Source of the DNA: Bacteroidaceae bacterium
GTDB lineage: Bacteria; Bacteroidota; Bacteroidia; Bacteroidales; Bacteroidaceae
Length of the DNA: 43,326 bases
Direction: 5' to 3'
NCBI GenBank assembly: GCA_017645655.1
Contig: JAGCNZ010000081.1
Location: 1-43,326, forward strand
Both the position numbers and the translations under genes were made by a program. The first letter of the stretch is position 1. Each line of letters starts with the position of its first letter. Positions 7,478-16,419 of this stretch are shown here, piece after piece. The notes beneath the pieces are model-generated. The model saw only the letters and a program-made list of their open reading frames with translations, was not told where the DNA came from and did no database searches.

Positions 7478-10366
7478 ATGAAACGCCTTTTCTTTCTTTT
7501 AGCTCTTTTTCTGTCTTGTTCGTCACTTCTTTTGAGGGCACAGCAGGCAGCGGCACCCACGACGCTCGAGGGCTGGGCTGAGCGACTGGAGACTTTCGGC
7601 AAGTCTATTCCGCAGGAACAGGTCTTCGTGCACATGGACAACACGTGCTATTTCCTGGGCGACACCATTTACTACAAGGCATACGTGCGTCGCAGCGATA
7701 CCGGCACGCCGAGCCGTCTGAGTGGAGTCCTCTATGCAGAGTTGCTGAATCAGGACGGCTACCTCATGGAGCGGCAACAGCTCGAACTGCGGAACGGCCA
7801 GGTGCACGGCAGTTTTGTCCTTCTGGATACGCTCTACGGAGGCTATTACGAGTTGCGAGCCTATACGCGATGGCAGCTCAACTGGGGTATCACGGAGCAT
7901 GCCCACAACAAGGTCTCCGAGCAATGGTTCTTCAATAAGCGCATGGCGAGGGAGTACTATCAGGACTACGAGAAACTCTACAGCCGCGTCTTTCCTGTCT
8001 TCGACAAGCCAAAGGAACCCGGCGACTTCTTCCACGAGATGACGCTTCGCCCCCTGCGCCGGCAGTCGAAGATAGACGAGACGTCGCCCAAGCCCAGGCT
8101 TCAGCTGTTCCCCGAAGGTGGCAACCTCGTGGCTGGCGTCCCCAATCGGGTCGCTTTTGAGGCAACCAGCAACGAGGGTTTGCATCTGGACGGCAAGGTG
8201 ACTGTGACGGAGGGACAGAGCACGGTTGTTGCCGAGGCCAACGTGGAGCAACGCGGTCGCGGCTCGTTCACGTTTACGCCACAGAGCGGCAAGAGTTACA
8301 CCGTGACCTATACCGGCAAGAAAGGCACGACGAAGGAGACGCTGCCCAGTCCCGACCGGGATGGCGTGGCGCTGCAAGTCATCAATGATGGAGAGGGAAA
8401 GCGAAGAGTGGAAATCCTAAAGGCAGGCGCTGCGGCCAGTGAAGAGCTTGGCATGACCGTGATGCACGATGGCGTGATGCTCGACTTCCAGACCGTTCCC
8501 GCAGGTGCTTCTGCCACGCTCTCCCTGGACGAGGACAAATTGCAGACAGGCGTGTGCCAAGTCACTATATATAATAATGTAGGGCGCGTCTATGCTGACC
8601 GACTCTTTTTCTGTCGCAAGAGCGACTTCGCTCCCAGCAACCTCAGCATCAGCGGCATAGGTGGGAATCCGGTAGAACCTTTCGCACCTGTCAGCCTGTC
8701 GGTCGAGGGTGGCAAGCCCGGCGCGACGGTCAGCGTCTCGGTCTGCGATGCGACGCACAGCGAATACCTCTACGACAACGGCAACATCCTGACTGAGATG
8801 CTTCTGGCCAGCGAGATACGAGGCTTCGTGGAGAATCCTGCCTACTTCTTCGAGAAGGATGATGAGGAGCACAATCGTGCCCTCGACCTCTTGCTCATGA
8901 TTCAGGGGTGGCGTCGCTACGACTGGCACACGATGGCCACGCCCGGCGCGTTTGTCCTCAACCACAAGCCCGAGCAGACACCGCTCCTGGTGGGCGAGGT
9001 GAACAAGTACATGGCGTCGGAGCAAGCCTCGCTCTACGCCGACAATTTCCAGTCGGTGAGTGCGGGCGAGAATGCAACCGATGCTGTCAGCCTGACGGGC
9101 GAGCAGCAGATGACAACCAATGAGGAGAGCGACACGAAGGAGGCTGAGGATGGCGGCAGGGTGACCGAGGCGCGCACGCTTACTGAGACGACAGGTCCCG
9201 AGGTTACTACGGCTCGCGATGAGTTGGCACGCTTCAGCCAGACCGACAAGGAGCTGAAACGCGAGTTGCTCGTCAAGGCGCGCTTTGCCAAACCTGGCGC
9301 CGAGCAGGGAATAGACGGCGAGATGATGACGGAGAAACACCTTTTCTCCATTCCCTCGCCACGTTTCTACGAGGGCTGCATCTTCCATCTGGCGGCGAGT
9401 GACAGCACGAAGTGGAAGGGCAAGACACATGTCTGGGAATATCCCAGCACGGACCGCAACGACAAGCTCAACTACCCGGAGTTCTACGTTCGCCTGCGTC
9501 CCTACTTCCCGCGCTTCGTGAAGCCATATGACTGGTATCAGTGCCACCTCGCTGAAGCCCCGAAGGGATCGGTCATTGCGCCTGATTGGGTGATGGACGG
9601 TTCGCGTCTGCTCGACGAGGTGACCATTGGCATCAAGCGGGCACGCTTGGGCAGGTTCGACCCCACGAAACCCGCCTACGTCATAGATGCCTACCAGGCA
9701 TTCAACGAGACCTGCGATGCGGGCTTCTGTCCGGGCGTCTATTACGGCTACAATCGCTTTGCGCGCGACATTTCACGCACTTTCATCGGCGACATGAACC
9801 TGTCCCGCGACTACGTTCTCGAGCTGCGTATCGACGGCAAGAAGGAGTCCAGCATGTCTGCCGCAGAAGCAAGTCGAACCCACATTGGCGGGGCTTCTAC
9901 GGGTGGAATGCCTGTCGAGACATTCAACATCTCTGCCAACACGAAGCAGAAGTACAACCTGCTGAAGAACTTGGGCAAGGTTTATCTCTACACCGACTAC
10001 AGTCCGCGCCGCGAGGGCAACTCGCTCTACGACGGCGAGGACATCCCCGTCGTTACGGTCGACATACACCTCATCGATGATGTAGGCACGCATCGTGCCA
10101 CATCGCGCGACCGCCGATATATCCTCCCGGGCTATTCCGCGCCCGAGGAATTCTACCAGCCCGACTACTCGACTAAGCCGTTGCCGACCGTCAAGGACTA
10201 TCGTCGCACCCTCTACTGGAACCCGGATTTGCAACTCGACGACAGCGGGAAGGCCGAGTTCCGCTTCTACGGTAACGGCAAACAAACGCATCTCAGCGTC
10301 CGGGCCGAGGGCTTGGCGGGCGACGGAACGCTCCTCACAGGCAAGAGCATGCCGGAGGACAGATAA
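7478..10366 (+). CDS. Exported MG2 (alpha-2-macroglobulin-like) domain protein
   Basis: A 962-residue exported protein. The ATG at 7478 gives a clean signal peptide (MKRLFFLLALFLSCSSLLLRAQ). An MG2-type macroglobulin domain follows at about residues 35-140 (PQEQVFVHMDNTCYFLGDTIYYKAYV), with more immunoglobulin-like beta domains to about 470. The middle (about 500-590) is a low-complexity Thr/Glu-rich linker. The C-terminal region contains a TonB-plug-like stretch (LLDEVTIGIKRARLG) as seen in large Bacteroidetes MG2 proteins, and ends in a further beta domain. Such proteins are thought to be anchored in or near the outer membrane, but their function is not established. A CACGTG array begins at the last base of its stop codon. 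Confidence 0.78.
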   Translation: MKRLFFLLALFLSCSSLLLRAQQAAAPTTLEGWAERLETFGKSIPQEQVFVHMDNTCYFLGDTIYYKAYVRRSDTGTPSRLSGVLYAELLNQDGYLMERQQLELRNGQVHGSFVLLDTLYGGYYELRAYTRWQLNWGITEHAHNKVSEQWFFNKRMAREYYQDYEKLYSRVFPVFDKPKEPGDFFHEMTLRPLRRQSKIDETSPKPRLQLFPEGGNLVAGVPNRVAFEATSNEGLHLDGKVTVTEGQSTVVAEANVEQRGRGSFTFTPQSGKSYTVTYTGKKGTTKETLPSPDRDGVALQVINDGEGKRRVEILKAGAAASEELGMTVMHDGVMLDFQTVPAGASATLSLDEDKLQTGVCQVTIYNNVGRVYADRLFFCRKSDFAPSNLSISGIGGNPVEPFAPVSLSVEGGKPGATVSVSVCDATHSEYLYDNGNILTEMLLASEIRGFVENPAYFFEKDDEEHNRALDLLLMIQGWRRYDWHTMATPGAFVLNHKPEQTPLLVGEVNKYMASEQASLYADNFQSVSAGENATDAVSLTGEQQMTTNEESDTKEAEDGGRVTEARTLTETTGPEVTTARDELARFSQTDKELKRELLVKARFAKPGAEQGIDGEMMTEKHLFSIPSPRFYEGCIFHLAASDSTKWKGKTHVWEYPSTDRNDKLNYPEFYVRLRPYFPRFVKPYDWYQCHLAEAPKGSVIAPDWVMDGSRLLDEVTIGIKRARLGRFDPTKPAYVIDAYQAFNETCDAGFCPGVYYGYNRFARDISRTFIGDMNLSRDYVLELRIDGKKESSMSAAEASRTHIGGASTGGMPVETFNISANTKQKYNLLKNLGKVYLYTDYSPRREGNSLYDGEDIPVVTVDIHLIDDVGTHRATSRDRRYILPGYSAPEEFYQPDYSTKPLPTVKDYRRTLYWNPDLQLDDSGKAEFRFYGNGKQTHLSVRAEGLAGDGTLLTGKSMPEDR

Positions 10367-10492
10367 ACATGCCGAGGGATGATTCAAAACGTCACGTGGG
10401 TAAAATGAAATTATCACGTGTAATATTTCAAATATCACGTGGGTAAAATGAATTTATCACGTGGGTAAATTCCAATCATCCCCTGTGACGTT
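10366..10492 (+). repeat. CACGTG array element, copy A
   Basis: CACGTG boxes at 10393, 10415, 10436 and 10458, plus degenerate boxes GCCGAG at 10371 and CCCCTG at 10480. Steps are 22, 22, 21, 22, 22. Spacers are GGTAAAATGAAATTAT, TAATATTTCAAATAT (15 bp) and GGTAAAATGAATTTAT. The left inner edge AACGTCACG and right edge GTGACGTT are inverted copies. The element starts on the last base of the preceding stop codon and ends 17 bp before the next start codon. Confidence 0.9.
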
Positions 10493-10509
10493 CAAAAACG
10501 AGACTTGTA

Positions 10510-12702
10510 ATGCTGAAGAAGTTATCATTCTATATGCTGTCTGTCTTGCTGTCGTTGGCGGCGCTTCATGCGAAGTCGCCCACCTTCAGCAAGCCCCACG
10601 GCATCTATGATAGCCCGTTCGGCCTCTCCATCACCTCGCCCGTGCCCGGTGCCACGGTGTATTACACCATCGATGGCAGCGACCCGCGAGAGAAAGGGAA
10701 CCTCTACGACGGCGCAATTTGGATGAACACCACACGGGTGATTCGCTCGGCTGTGCTGGTCGGCGACACAGCCTGGACCGACGTCGCCACTGCCTCCTAC
10801 ATCTTCCCTCAAAGCCTCCTGACGCAGCGCAACAGTTATTTCGGATATCCCGCCATGTGGGGCAAGTTCTGCGAAATCTCGGGAACAGCACCCGCCGACT
10901 ACGAGATGGACCCCGAGATAACGGGCGACGAGACCTATGCTGCCTACGTTACCGAAGGCATCCGGACGCTGCCGATTGTCTCCCTCGTGACCGACAAGGG
11001 CAACCTCTTCAGCCAGGTGGCCGACTCGCTGACAGGCGGCATCTACATCTTCACCGGCTGCCCCGTGGGCAACGGCATAGGACGAGGGTGGGAGAGACCC
11101 GTCTGCTTCGAACTCATCGGCGGCGAGGCCCATCACGACCTCACGATAGACTGCTGCCTGAAACTGCATGGCGGACATGGCCGACTGCCCGAGAAGAACC
11201 CCAAGCACGCTTTCCGGCTGCACTTCAAGGCTGGCTACGGACCCAAGATACTCAAGTACAGCGTCTTCGGAGACCGCGCTCCGAATCGCTTCAACGCACT
11301 CGTCCTCCGCACTTTCTTCGGGTATTCATGGCAACATTGGGACAATGCCCAGCGCAACAAGGCACAGTATGCACGCGACCTTTGGACGCGAGAAACGCAG
11401 GCGAAAATGGGCGACCCAATCAGCACAGGGCAGTATGTCCACCTCTTCATCAATGGTCTCTACTGGGGCATGTACAATCTGTGCGAGCGCGTCACTGGCG
11501 ATTTCTGCGCCGAACACTTCGGAGGCACGGAAGAGGACTGGGACGTGACGGAGGTGGACGGCGGCGCCGGACAGTACCACGCCGCGATTCCAACCTGCGG
11601 CACCATCGATGCGTGGAACGAGATGGCCGACCTCATCTACACGCTTCCCAACCATTCGAGCTACATGCACCTCATCGGATGTGGCAGCGACGGCAAGCCA
11701 AACGCCAAATATCCGCCGCTCCTCGACGTGGACAACTACATCCACTATATGCTCATCAACCTTTACGGAGGCAACACAGACTGGGATCATCACAACTGGT
11801 ACGCCTACAGGAACCGCATCTGGGAAGACCAGGGCTTCCGCTTCATCTGCTGGGATTCGGAGAATGTGCTCGTCTCGACAACCGAAAACCTGACCACGAA
11901 AAACAATCGCGGCTGCCCAACAGGCTTCCTCAACCGCCTGATGAAGCAAGGCATCTTTGCCCATCATTTCCATGAAATAGCGCAGCAGATGCTCACACAC
12001 GGCGGACCGCTGACGCCCGAATCAGCCCTCGCCACCTGGGACAGCCTGTATAGCGTCATCGAACTGGCACTCTGGGATGAGGCCGCACGCTGGGGCGACT
12101 ACCGCCGCGACGTCCATCCCTACCAAACGCAAGGCACGCTCTACAAGCCCGACGGCGTCTTCGCAACTGAACGTCAGCGCTTGCGCAACCAGTACTTCCC
12201 AGTCCGCACGGCCAACGTCATTCAGCAACTACGCGACCGCGGCTGGTTCCCCAATACCCCGGCACCAGCCATCTATGTCGACGACATGGAGATTGGTTAC
12301 GGACTTCAGCCGTATTGCACCGAAAGCATGCTCACGATGACAGGCTCGAACATCTATTATACGCTCGACGGCAGCGCACCTGTCAACTGGTTCCAGAACG
12401 ACGAGGGAGCACTCTCGCCGACCGCCAAACCCTATACCGAAGGGGATAACGTGCTCGCCGGACTGCCCGAATCGACCCTCCCCGACACCATCACGCTGCG
12501 TGCCATCAGCAAGGAAGGCAGCGAATGGAGCCCCATCGTCAGCGTCCGCCTTGCCGTCGACAGCCCCGACCTCGTGTCTCTGCCGCGTGAGGAAAAGCCC
12601 AGGAAGGAAGGCATCTTCGACCTCTCCGGCCGCCGCATCACGGCCCGCGACCTCCAAAAGGGCATCTTCGTCGTCAACGGAAAGAAGAGAATCATGAGAT
12701 GA
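10510..12702 (+). CDS. Exported CotH-kinase-like protein with chitobiase C-terminal-type domains
   Basis: A 730-residue exported protein (signal peptide 1-21). Residues about 25-95 match a chitobiase/beta-hexosaminidase C-terminal-type domain (PVPGATVYYTIDGSDPRE). A CotH-kinase region occupies about 150-530: KLHGGHGRLPEKNPKHAFRL, a motif around FNALVLRTFFGYSW, and FINGLYWGMYNLCERV, then FICWDSENVL near the active site. A second chitobiase-type repeat follows (NIYYTLDGSAPV). The C-terminus (GIFDLSGRRI...KGIFVVNGKK) is the short beta-strand tail common on secreted Bacteroidales proteins, related to type IX secretion sorting tails. CotH proteins phosphorylate spore coat proteins in Bacilli; the substrate here is unknown. 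Confidence 0.85.
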   Translation: MLKKLSFYMLSVLLSLAALHAKSPTFSKPHGIYDSPFGLSITSPVPGATVYYTIDGSDPREKGNLYDGAIWMNTTRVIRSAVLVGDTAWTDVATASYIFPQSLLTQRNSYFGYPAMWGKFCEISGTAPADYEMDPEITGDETYAAYVTEGIRTLPIVSLVTDKGNLFSQVADSLTGGIYIFTGCPVGNGIGRGWERPVCFELIGGEAHHDLTIDCCLKLHGGHGRLPEKNPKHAFRLHFKAGYGPKILKYSVFGDRAPNRFNALVLRTFFGYSWQHWDNAQRNKAQYARDLWTRETQAKMGDPISTGQYVHLFINGLYWGMYNLCERVTGDFCAEHFGGTEEDWDVTEVDGGAGQYHAAIPTCGTIDAWNEMADLIYTLPNHSSYMHLIGCGSDGKPNAKYPPLLDVDNYIHYMLINLYGGNTDWDHHNWYAYRNRIWEDQGFRFICWDSENVLVSTTENLTTKNNRGCPTGFLNRLMKQGIFAHHFHEIAQQMLTHGGPLTPESALATWDSLYSVIELALWDEAARWGDYRRDVHPYQTQGTLYKPDGVFATERQRLRNQYFPVRTANVIQQLRDRGWFPNTPAPAIYVDDMEIGYGLQPYCTESMLTMTGSNIYYTLDGSAPVNWFQNDEGALSPTAKPYTEGDNVLAGLPESTLPDTITLRAISKEGSEWSPIVSVRLAVDSPDLVSLPREEKPRKEGIFDLSGRRITARDLQKGIFVVNGKKRIMR

Positions 12703-13526
12703 AAGAGATAGAAATCACATCGCTGGAACGTGACGAGTTGCAGGCATACAGCACGCTCACGGAAGCGCAACTGCGCAACCGCCTCGAGCCGGCCAAGGGC
12801 GTCTTCATCGCTGAAAGCCCGAAAGTCATCAAGGTGGCGCTCGACGCAGGCCTCGAACCAGTGTCTTTACTTTGCGAACGCAAGCATATCCAGGGCGATG
12901 CGCGTGATATCATCGCTCGCCTCCCCGAGGATGTGCCCGTCTATACCGGCAGTCGCGAACTCTTGGCCCGGCTGACAGGCTACACCCTGACGCGCGGCGT
13001 GCTCTGTGCCATGCGGCGGCCACAAGCGCTTTCGCCAGAAGAAGTATGTCGGGGTGCTCGCCGCATCGTCGTCCTTCATGGCGTGTGCGATACGACAAAC
13101 GTCGGCGCCATCTTCCGCTCGGCGGCAGCCCTCGGCATAGATGCCCTGCTGATGACGCGAGATTCGTGCGACCCGCTGAACCGTAGGGCTGTCCGCGTCT
13201 CAATGGGCAGCGTGTTCCTCGTGCCCTGGACATGGCTCGATGCAGAAGACGGAACTGCCGCCGGCACCGTTCACAAACTGCAGGAAATGGGCTTCACGAC
13301 AGCGGCGATGGCACTCAGAAAGGACGACATCAACATCAACGACCCGTTGCTCAGGCAAACGGAGCGTCTGGCGCTCATCATGGGAACAGAGGGCGACGGC
13401 TTGCCCGACGCCGTCATCGATGCTGCCAACCTGGTCGTGAAGATTCCCATGCATCATGGCGTTGACAGTCTCAACGTCGGCAATGCAGCCGCCATTGCTT
13501 TCTGGGAAATCTGCTCCTCACGCTGA
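12699..13526 (+). CDS. SpoU/TrmH-family RNA 2'-O-methyltransferase
   Basis: A 275-residue SPOUT methyltransferase. The N-terminal substrate-binding part (about 1-105) includes KGVFIAESPKVI. The C-terminal knot domain carries the three SpoU motifs: motif 1 DTTNVGAIFRSAAALGID, motif 2 LALIMGTEGDGLPD, and motif 3 IPMHHGVDSLNVGNAAAIAF. It should methylate a ribose 2'-OH in rRNA or tRNA; the target is not readable. Its ATG overlaps the stop of the CotH gene (ATGA), so the two are translationally coupled although functionally unrelated. Confidence 0.93.
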   Translation: MKEIEITSLERDELQAYSTLTEAQLRNRLEPAKGVFIAESPKVIKVALDAGLEPVSLLCERKHIQGDARDIIARLPEDVPVYTGSRELLARLTGYTLTRGVLCAMRRPQALSPEEVCRGARRIVVLHGVCDTTNVGAIFRSAAALGIDALLMTRDSCDPLNRRAVRVSMGSVFLVPWTWLDAEDGTAAGTVHKLQEMGFTTAAMALRKDDININDPLLRQTERLALIMGTEGDGLPDAVIDAANLVVKIPMHHGVDSLNVGNAAAIAFWEICSSR

Positions 13527-13561
13527 GTCCTTCCCCGAGGCGTAGAGGAGGTAAAAGAAAA

Positions 13562-13581
13562 CCCCTCTCCGCAGAGAAGGG
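13562..13581. terminator. Hairpin between converging genes
   Basis: CCCCTCTC-CGCA-GAGAAGGG forms a 7-8 bp stem with one mismatch between the ends of the converging methyltransferase and DUF4954 genes. G/C-rich sequence on both sides suggests a repetitive extragenic palindrome that may serve as terminator. There is no clear T tract. Confidence 0.45.
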
Positions 13582-13596
13582 TAGCTGGTGAGGCTT

Positions 13597-15387
13597 TTAC
13601 ATGTCATACTTCAGGTTCTCCCACTCGGTCTCCTGATCAAGCTGAGCCATGAAGTCGTCGAGCACGCCTTGGTCAATGTCGCCAAGCTCGAACTCCTTTT
13701 GCGCATCCTTGCGAATCTCGGCAATCCAGGCACGGCGGGCAGTCACGTAGTCCTCGTGAACCCGTGCCGCCGTCTCTTCCGTTATTTCGTCGATGCCATA
13801 ATACTCGCAGATGAGACGATAGCTCCAAGCCCATCTGTACTCGGCATAGTTGTCGTTAGCACGGACGAACTCTTCCCTGATGGCAGGAATGCTGTTGAGC
13901 GAGCCGTCCTTTATCGCGGCAACGATGCGCTTTTCCTCGCTCAGGGGAATCAGCAAGCCACTCAGGTCGCTCCATTTTCCCGTGCCTACGGACGAGACGG
14001 GACGTTCCAGGCGATGTCTCTTCATGACCGCTCCCATGTAAATCCGCAGGGCGATGTCGTAGTATTTAATGCCTTTCTTGAGCGACGAGTTCTTGATAAC
14101 GTAGTCGTGGAAGTTGTAGGTAGCGACGTCGCCCGACGCCTCTCTCAGCAACTCGAGCGTTCGCTTTGCCACCATAATGCCGCCTACCGAGAAAGGAGAA
14201 AGCCAGTCGAAGTTCACAATGGAGTTCTTGCCTTTGTCCTGTCGCTTGTCGCGCTTAGGCCATTTGCGTATGTCGCGATATAGGCCAACAGTCGTCAGGT
14301 TGCGTCCGGGCACGAGGTACATGTCGTCGCCGTATGCAATGAGATATGAGAAGGGCAGTTTGTGTGTGTCGGGATGATGCATGAGTTTGCCGAAGCAAAC
14401 GCTGAAAGTACCTATGCGGGCAGGCAGCAGGACATAACTTCCGCTGGCAGTCTTCGTGCCGCGCTCAAGCACGCCCCAATGCATCGGCCCCATCTTGTAG
14501 GCATGATTCGAGAAGTTCGTGCCCGAACCGGCATTGTAGAAGGAAAACATGCCACCGATGAGCAGCGAACTCTTATGGTGAGAAGCGGAGAAGGGACCGC
14601 AGAACGCAGCACACGCCTCGCCGTTGCTCATATAGCAGTTCGCGAAGAAAAGGCTGTTCTCGGCAGTAAAACCATCCGTAATATTACATGCTTCTCCCAC
14701 GAAACAGTTTTCAAGTTTGGAAGCATTGGTAATGCTCGAGCCATTGTAGACAACGGAGTTTTGGCAGATGACGCCCACGCCAATTGTGACGGCAGCACCC
14801 TGTATGCTCTTCAGCGTGCAGTCGCGAAGACGAAGTGCACCGTCGATGATACATCCGTCACTAATGTGACAATTGGTGATGTCGTGAGTCGAGGTGATGC
14901 GCACGTTGTTGCCTATCGTGGTGACGGCAAGGCTGTGATCGGCAATGTTCTTCGTGACGAGACGACGCACAATGTCGGTAAACGTCTTGTCCTGCTCGTA
15001 CTTGACCATGAGGGAAGCAAACTGGGAGTTTAGCCCGTCGAATATCATGACGTTACCATCCCCGACTTCATTGAGGACGGGAATCACTCTTCCTTCTCCA
15101 AAGGAAGCGTCCGGAGTCGTATTGATGCAGCCAACATCCTCGATAAGGCAGTCGTTGCCAATCACGCAGTTGCGCAACGTGGCACGACGGATGCCGCTGT
15201 GCTTAGTGAACCCTTGGCTGATTTCTATTGTTTTGTTGAACGAACCGAGCGTCACCTCGCCGTAAAAGTCTGTGTTTTGAATGTAGTCGGTGCAGAAGTC
15301 GTCTGCCACCGTTATGTCTTGCCAATCTTCAGCCGTACAACCCTGGCTCTTGAGAGCAGCAATCTCGCCTTCATCAAGTTTCCTCAT
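13597..15387 (-). CDS. DUF4954 family protein (nucleotidyltransferase-like beta-helix)
   Basis: A 596-residue cytoplasmic protein. The opening (MRKLDEGEIAALKSQGCTAEDW) and the repeating hexapeptide-like pattern over about 45-290 (KHSGIRRATLRNCVIGNDCLIEDV and similar I/V/C periodicity every five to six residues) indicate the left-handed beta-helix of the DUF4954 family, which is common in Bacteroidetes. Related folds occur in sugar-nucleotide acyl- and nucleotidyltransferases. The helical C-terminal 200 residues are specific to this family. No function is established. It has its own promoter, divergent from queD. Confidence 0.85.
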   Translation of the reverse strand: MRKLDEGEIAALKSQGCTAEDWQDITVADDFCTDYIQNTDFYGEVTLGSFNKTIEISQGFTKHSGIRRATLRNCVIGNDCLIEDVGCINTTPDASFGEGRVIPVLNEVGDGNVMIFDGLNSQFASLMVKYEQDKTFTDIVRRLVTKNIADHSLAVTTIGNNVRITSTHDITNCHISDGCIIDGALRLRDCTLKSIQGAAVTIGVGVICQNSVVYNGSSITNASKLENCFVGEACNITDGFTAENSLFFANCYMSNGEACAAFCGPFSASHHKSSLLIGGMFSFYNAGSGTNFSNHAYKMGPMHWGVLERGTKTASGSYVLLPARIGTFSVCFGKLMHHPDTHKLPFSYLIAYGDDMYLVPGRNLTTVGLYRDIRKWPKRDKRQDKGKNSIVNFDWLSPFSVGGIMVAKRTLELLREASGDVATYNFHDYVIKNSSLKKGIKYYDIALRIYMGAVMKRHRLERPVSSVGTGKWSDLSGLLIPLSEEKRIVAAIKDGSLNSIPAIREEFVRANDNYAEYRWAWSYRLICEYYGIDEITEETAARVHEDYVTARRAWIAEIRKDAQKEFELGDIDQGVLDDFMAQLDQETEWENLKYDM

Positions 15388-15424
15388 AATATAATCTTTT
15401 TACCTGTTTCTGTGCTTTCAGCGT

Positions 15425-15433
15425 GCAAAGATA
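15425..15433 (-). promoter_or_regulatory. -7 box of the DUF4954 gene
   Basis: TATCTTTGC on the minus strand is an exact -7 consensus, 37 nt upstream of the start codon at 15387. Confidence 0.6.
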
Positions 15434-15477
15434 CAAAGAAATTAGGAATTATGAATTACGAATTGAGAATTAATTCG

Positions 15478-15486
15478 TATCTTTGC
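15478..15486 (+). promoter_or_regulatory. -7 box of the queDE-cbi operon
   Basis: TATCTTTGC lies 15 nt upstream of the queD ATG. No other promoter-like sequence or riboswitch is visible before the cbi genes, so this may drive queD through the HAD gene at 23575. Confidence 0.6.
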
Positions 15487-15501
15487 AAAAACTTTTATAT
15501 C

Positions 15502-15834
15502 ATGTATTATATAAGTAAACGGCTGGTCATATCAGCCAGCCACCACTTGGAGCTGTCCTATCCCAGCAAGTGCAGTCAGCTGCACGGACACAATTGGACT
15601 ATTACCGTTCACTGCAAGGCTCGTGAACTCAATGCAGATGGAATGGTTGTTGACTTCAAACTAATCAAGCAGAAGATTGAGTCGCAACTGGATCATGCGA
15701 ATCTTAACGAGGTGCTTCCCTGCAACCCAACTGCCGAGAACATTGCGAAGTGGGTGTGCGACCAGCTGCCCGAATGCTATCGTGTCGACGTGCAAGAGAG
15801 CGAGGGCAACATGGCAACATATGAAGAGGAATGA
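15502..15834 (+). CDS. queD: 6-carboxy-5,6,7,8-tetrahydropterin synthase (QueD)
   Basis: A 110-residue protein of the PTPS/QueD family, which converts 7,8-dihydroneopterin triphosphate to 6-carboxytetrahydropterin in the queuosine/7-deazaguanine pathway. Zinc-binding histidines are seen in ISASHHL and LHGHNW, the catalytic cysteine in SKCSQLHGH, and the C-terminal ESEGNMATYEEE carries the conserved substrate glutamate. The ATG at 15502 is chosen because the promoter -7 box ends at 15486 and the N-terminal strand begins directly after it. It overlaps queE by 4 nt (ATGA). Confidence 0.93.
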   Translation: MYYISKRLVISASHHLELSYPSKCSQLHGHNWTITVHCKARELNADGMVVDFKLIKQKIESQLDHANLNEVLPCNPTAENIAKWVCDQLPECYRVDVQESEGNMATYEEE

Positions 15835-16391
15835 GGGTCAACGAGACTTTCCTGTCGCTTCAGGGTGAAGGACACTACACTGGAACACCTGCCTTCTTCC
15901 TTCGTCTCTCCGGTTGCAACCTGCAGTGTCCCTTTTGTGACACCAGTCATCAAACCTTCATGGAGATGAGCGAGGAAGCGATTGTCGTGGAAGCGAGTCG
16001 GCACGAATCTCGTCACATCGTCATCACGGGCGGCGAACCTGCCTTGCAACTCACGCAGTCTCTCATTGACCAGCTGCACGAAGCAGGCTTCTTCATACAG
16101 GTAGAGACGAACGGCACCATGCCTCTTCCGCAAGGCATAGACTGGGTGACATGCTCGCCAAAAGGTGAGGTCGTCATTCCTGTCGATGAGCTCAAGGTAC
16201 TTTATCATGGCGAGGGAACCGACCTGAGCATAGCCGAACGTCTTCAGGCAAAGGAGTATCGCCTGCAGCCCCTCGACACTGGCGACGAGATGCGCAACCG
16301 AATCATCCTGCGGGACACAATCGCATACGTCTTGCAGCATCCCAAGTGGTTGCTCTCACTGCAGACACATAAGATGCTCGGCATTAAATGA
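15831..16391 (+). CDS. queE: 7-carboxy-7-deazaguanine synthase (QueE), radical SAM
   Basis: A 186-residue radical SAM enzyme that converts 6-carboxytetrahydropterin to 7-carboxy-7-deazaguanine. The N-terminus has the QueE signature NETFLSLQGEGHYTGTPAFF, and the [4Fe-4S] cysteines are CNLQCPFC (CX3CX2C). The SAM-binding TGGEP follows at about 64. It is slightly short compared with many QueE proteins but complete in motifs. Start and stop are coupled to queD. The first cobalamin gene begins 28 nt downstream, so the two pathways may share a transcript. The queuosine reductase QueG needs cobalamin, which gives a plausible reason for linkage. Confidence 0.93.
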   Translation: MRVNETFLSLQGEGHYTGTPAFFLRLSGCNLQCPFCDTSHQTFMEMSEEAIVVEASRHESRHIVITGGEPALQLTQSLIDQLHEAGFFIQVETNGTMPLPQGIDWVTCSPKGEVVIPVDELKVLYHGEGTDLSIAERLQAKEYRLQPLDTGDEMRNRIILRDTIAYVLQHPKWLLSLQTHKMLGIK

Positions 16392-16419
16392 CGTTGCGTT
16401 CACAATAGAGAATAAATCA

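Larger units (their letters stand above)
15424..15487. repeat. Inverted repeat holding two divergent promoters
   Basis: TGCAAAGATAC (15424-15434) is an exact inverted copy of GTATCTTTGCA (15477-15487). The A/T-rich centre contains GGAATTATGAATTACGAATT-like words. Length (64 bp), arms and centre all resemble the element at 7389-7452, which is also 64 bp. Confidence 0.7.
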
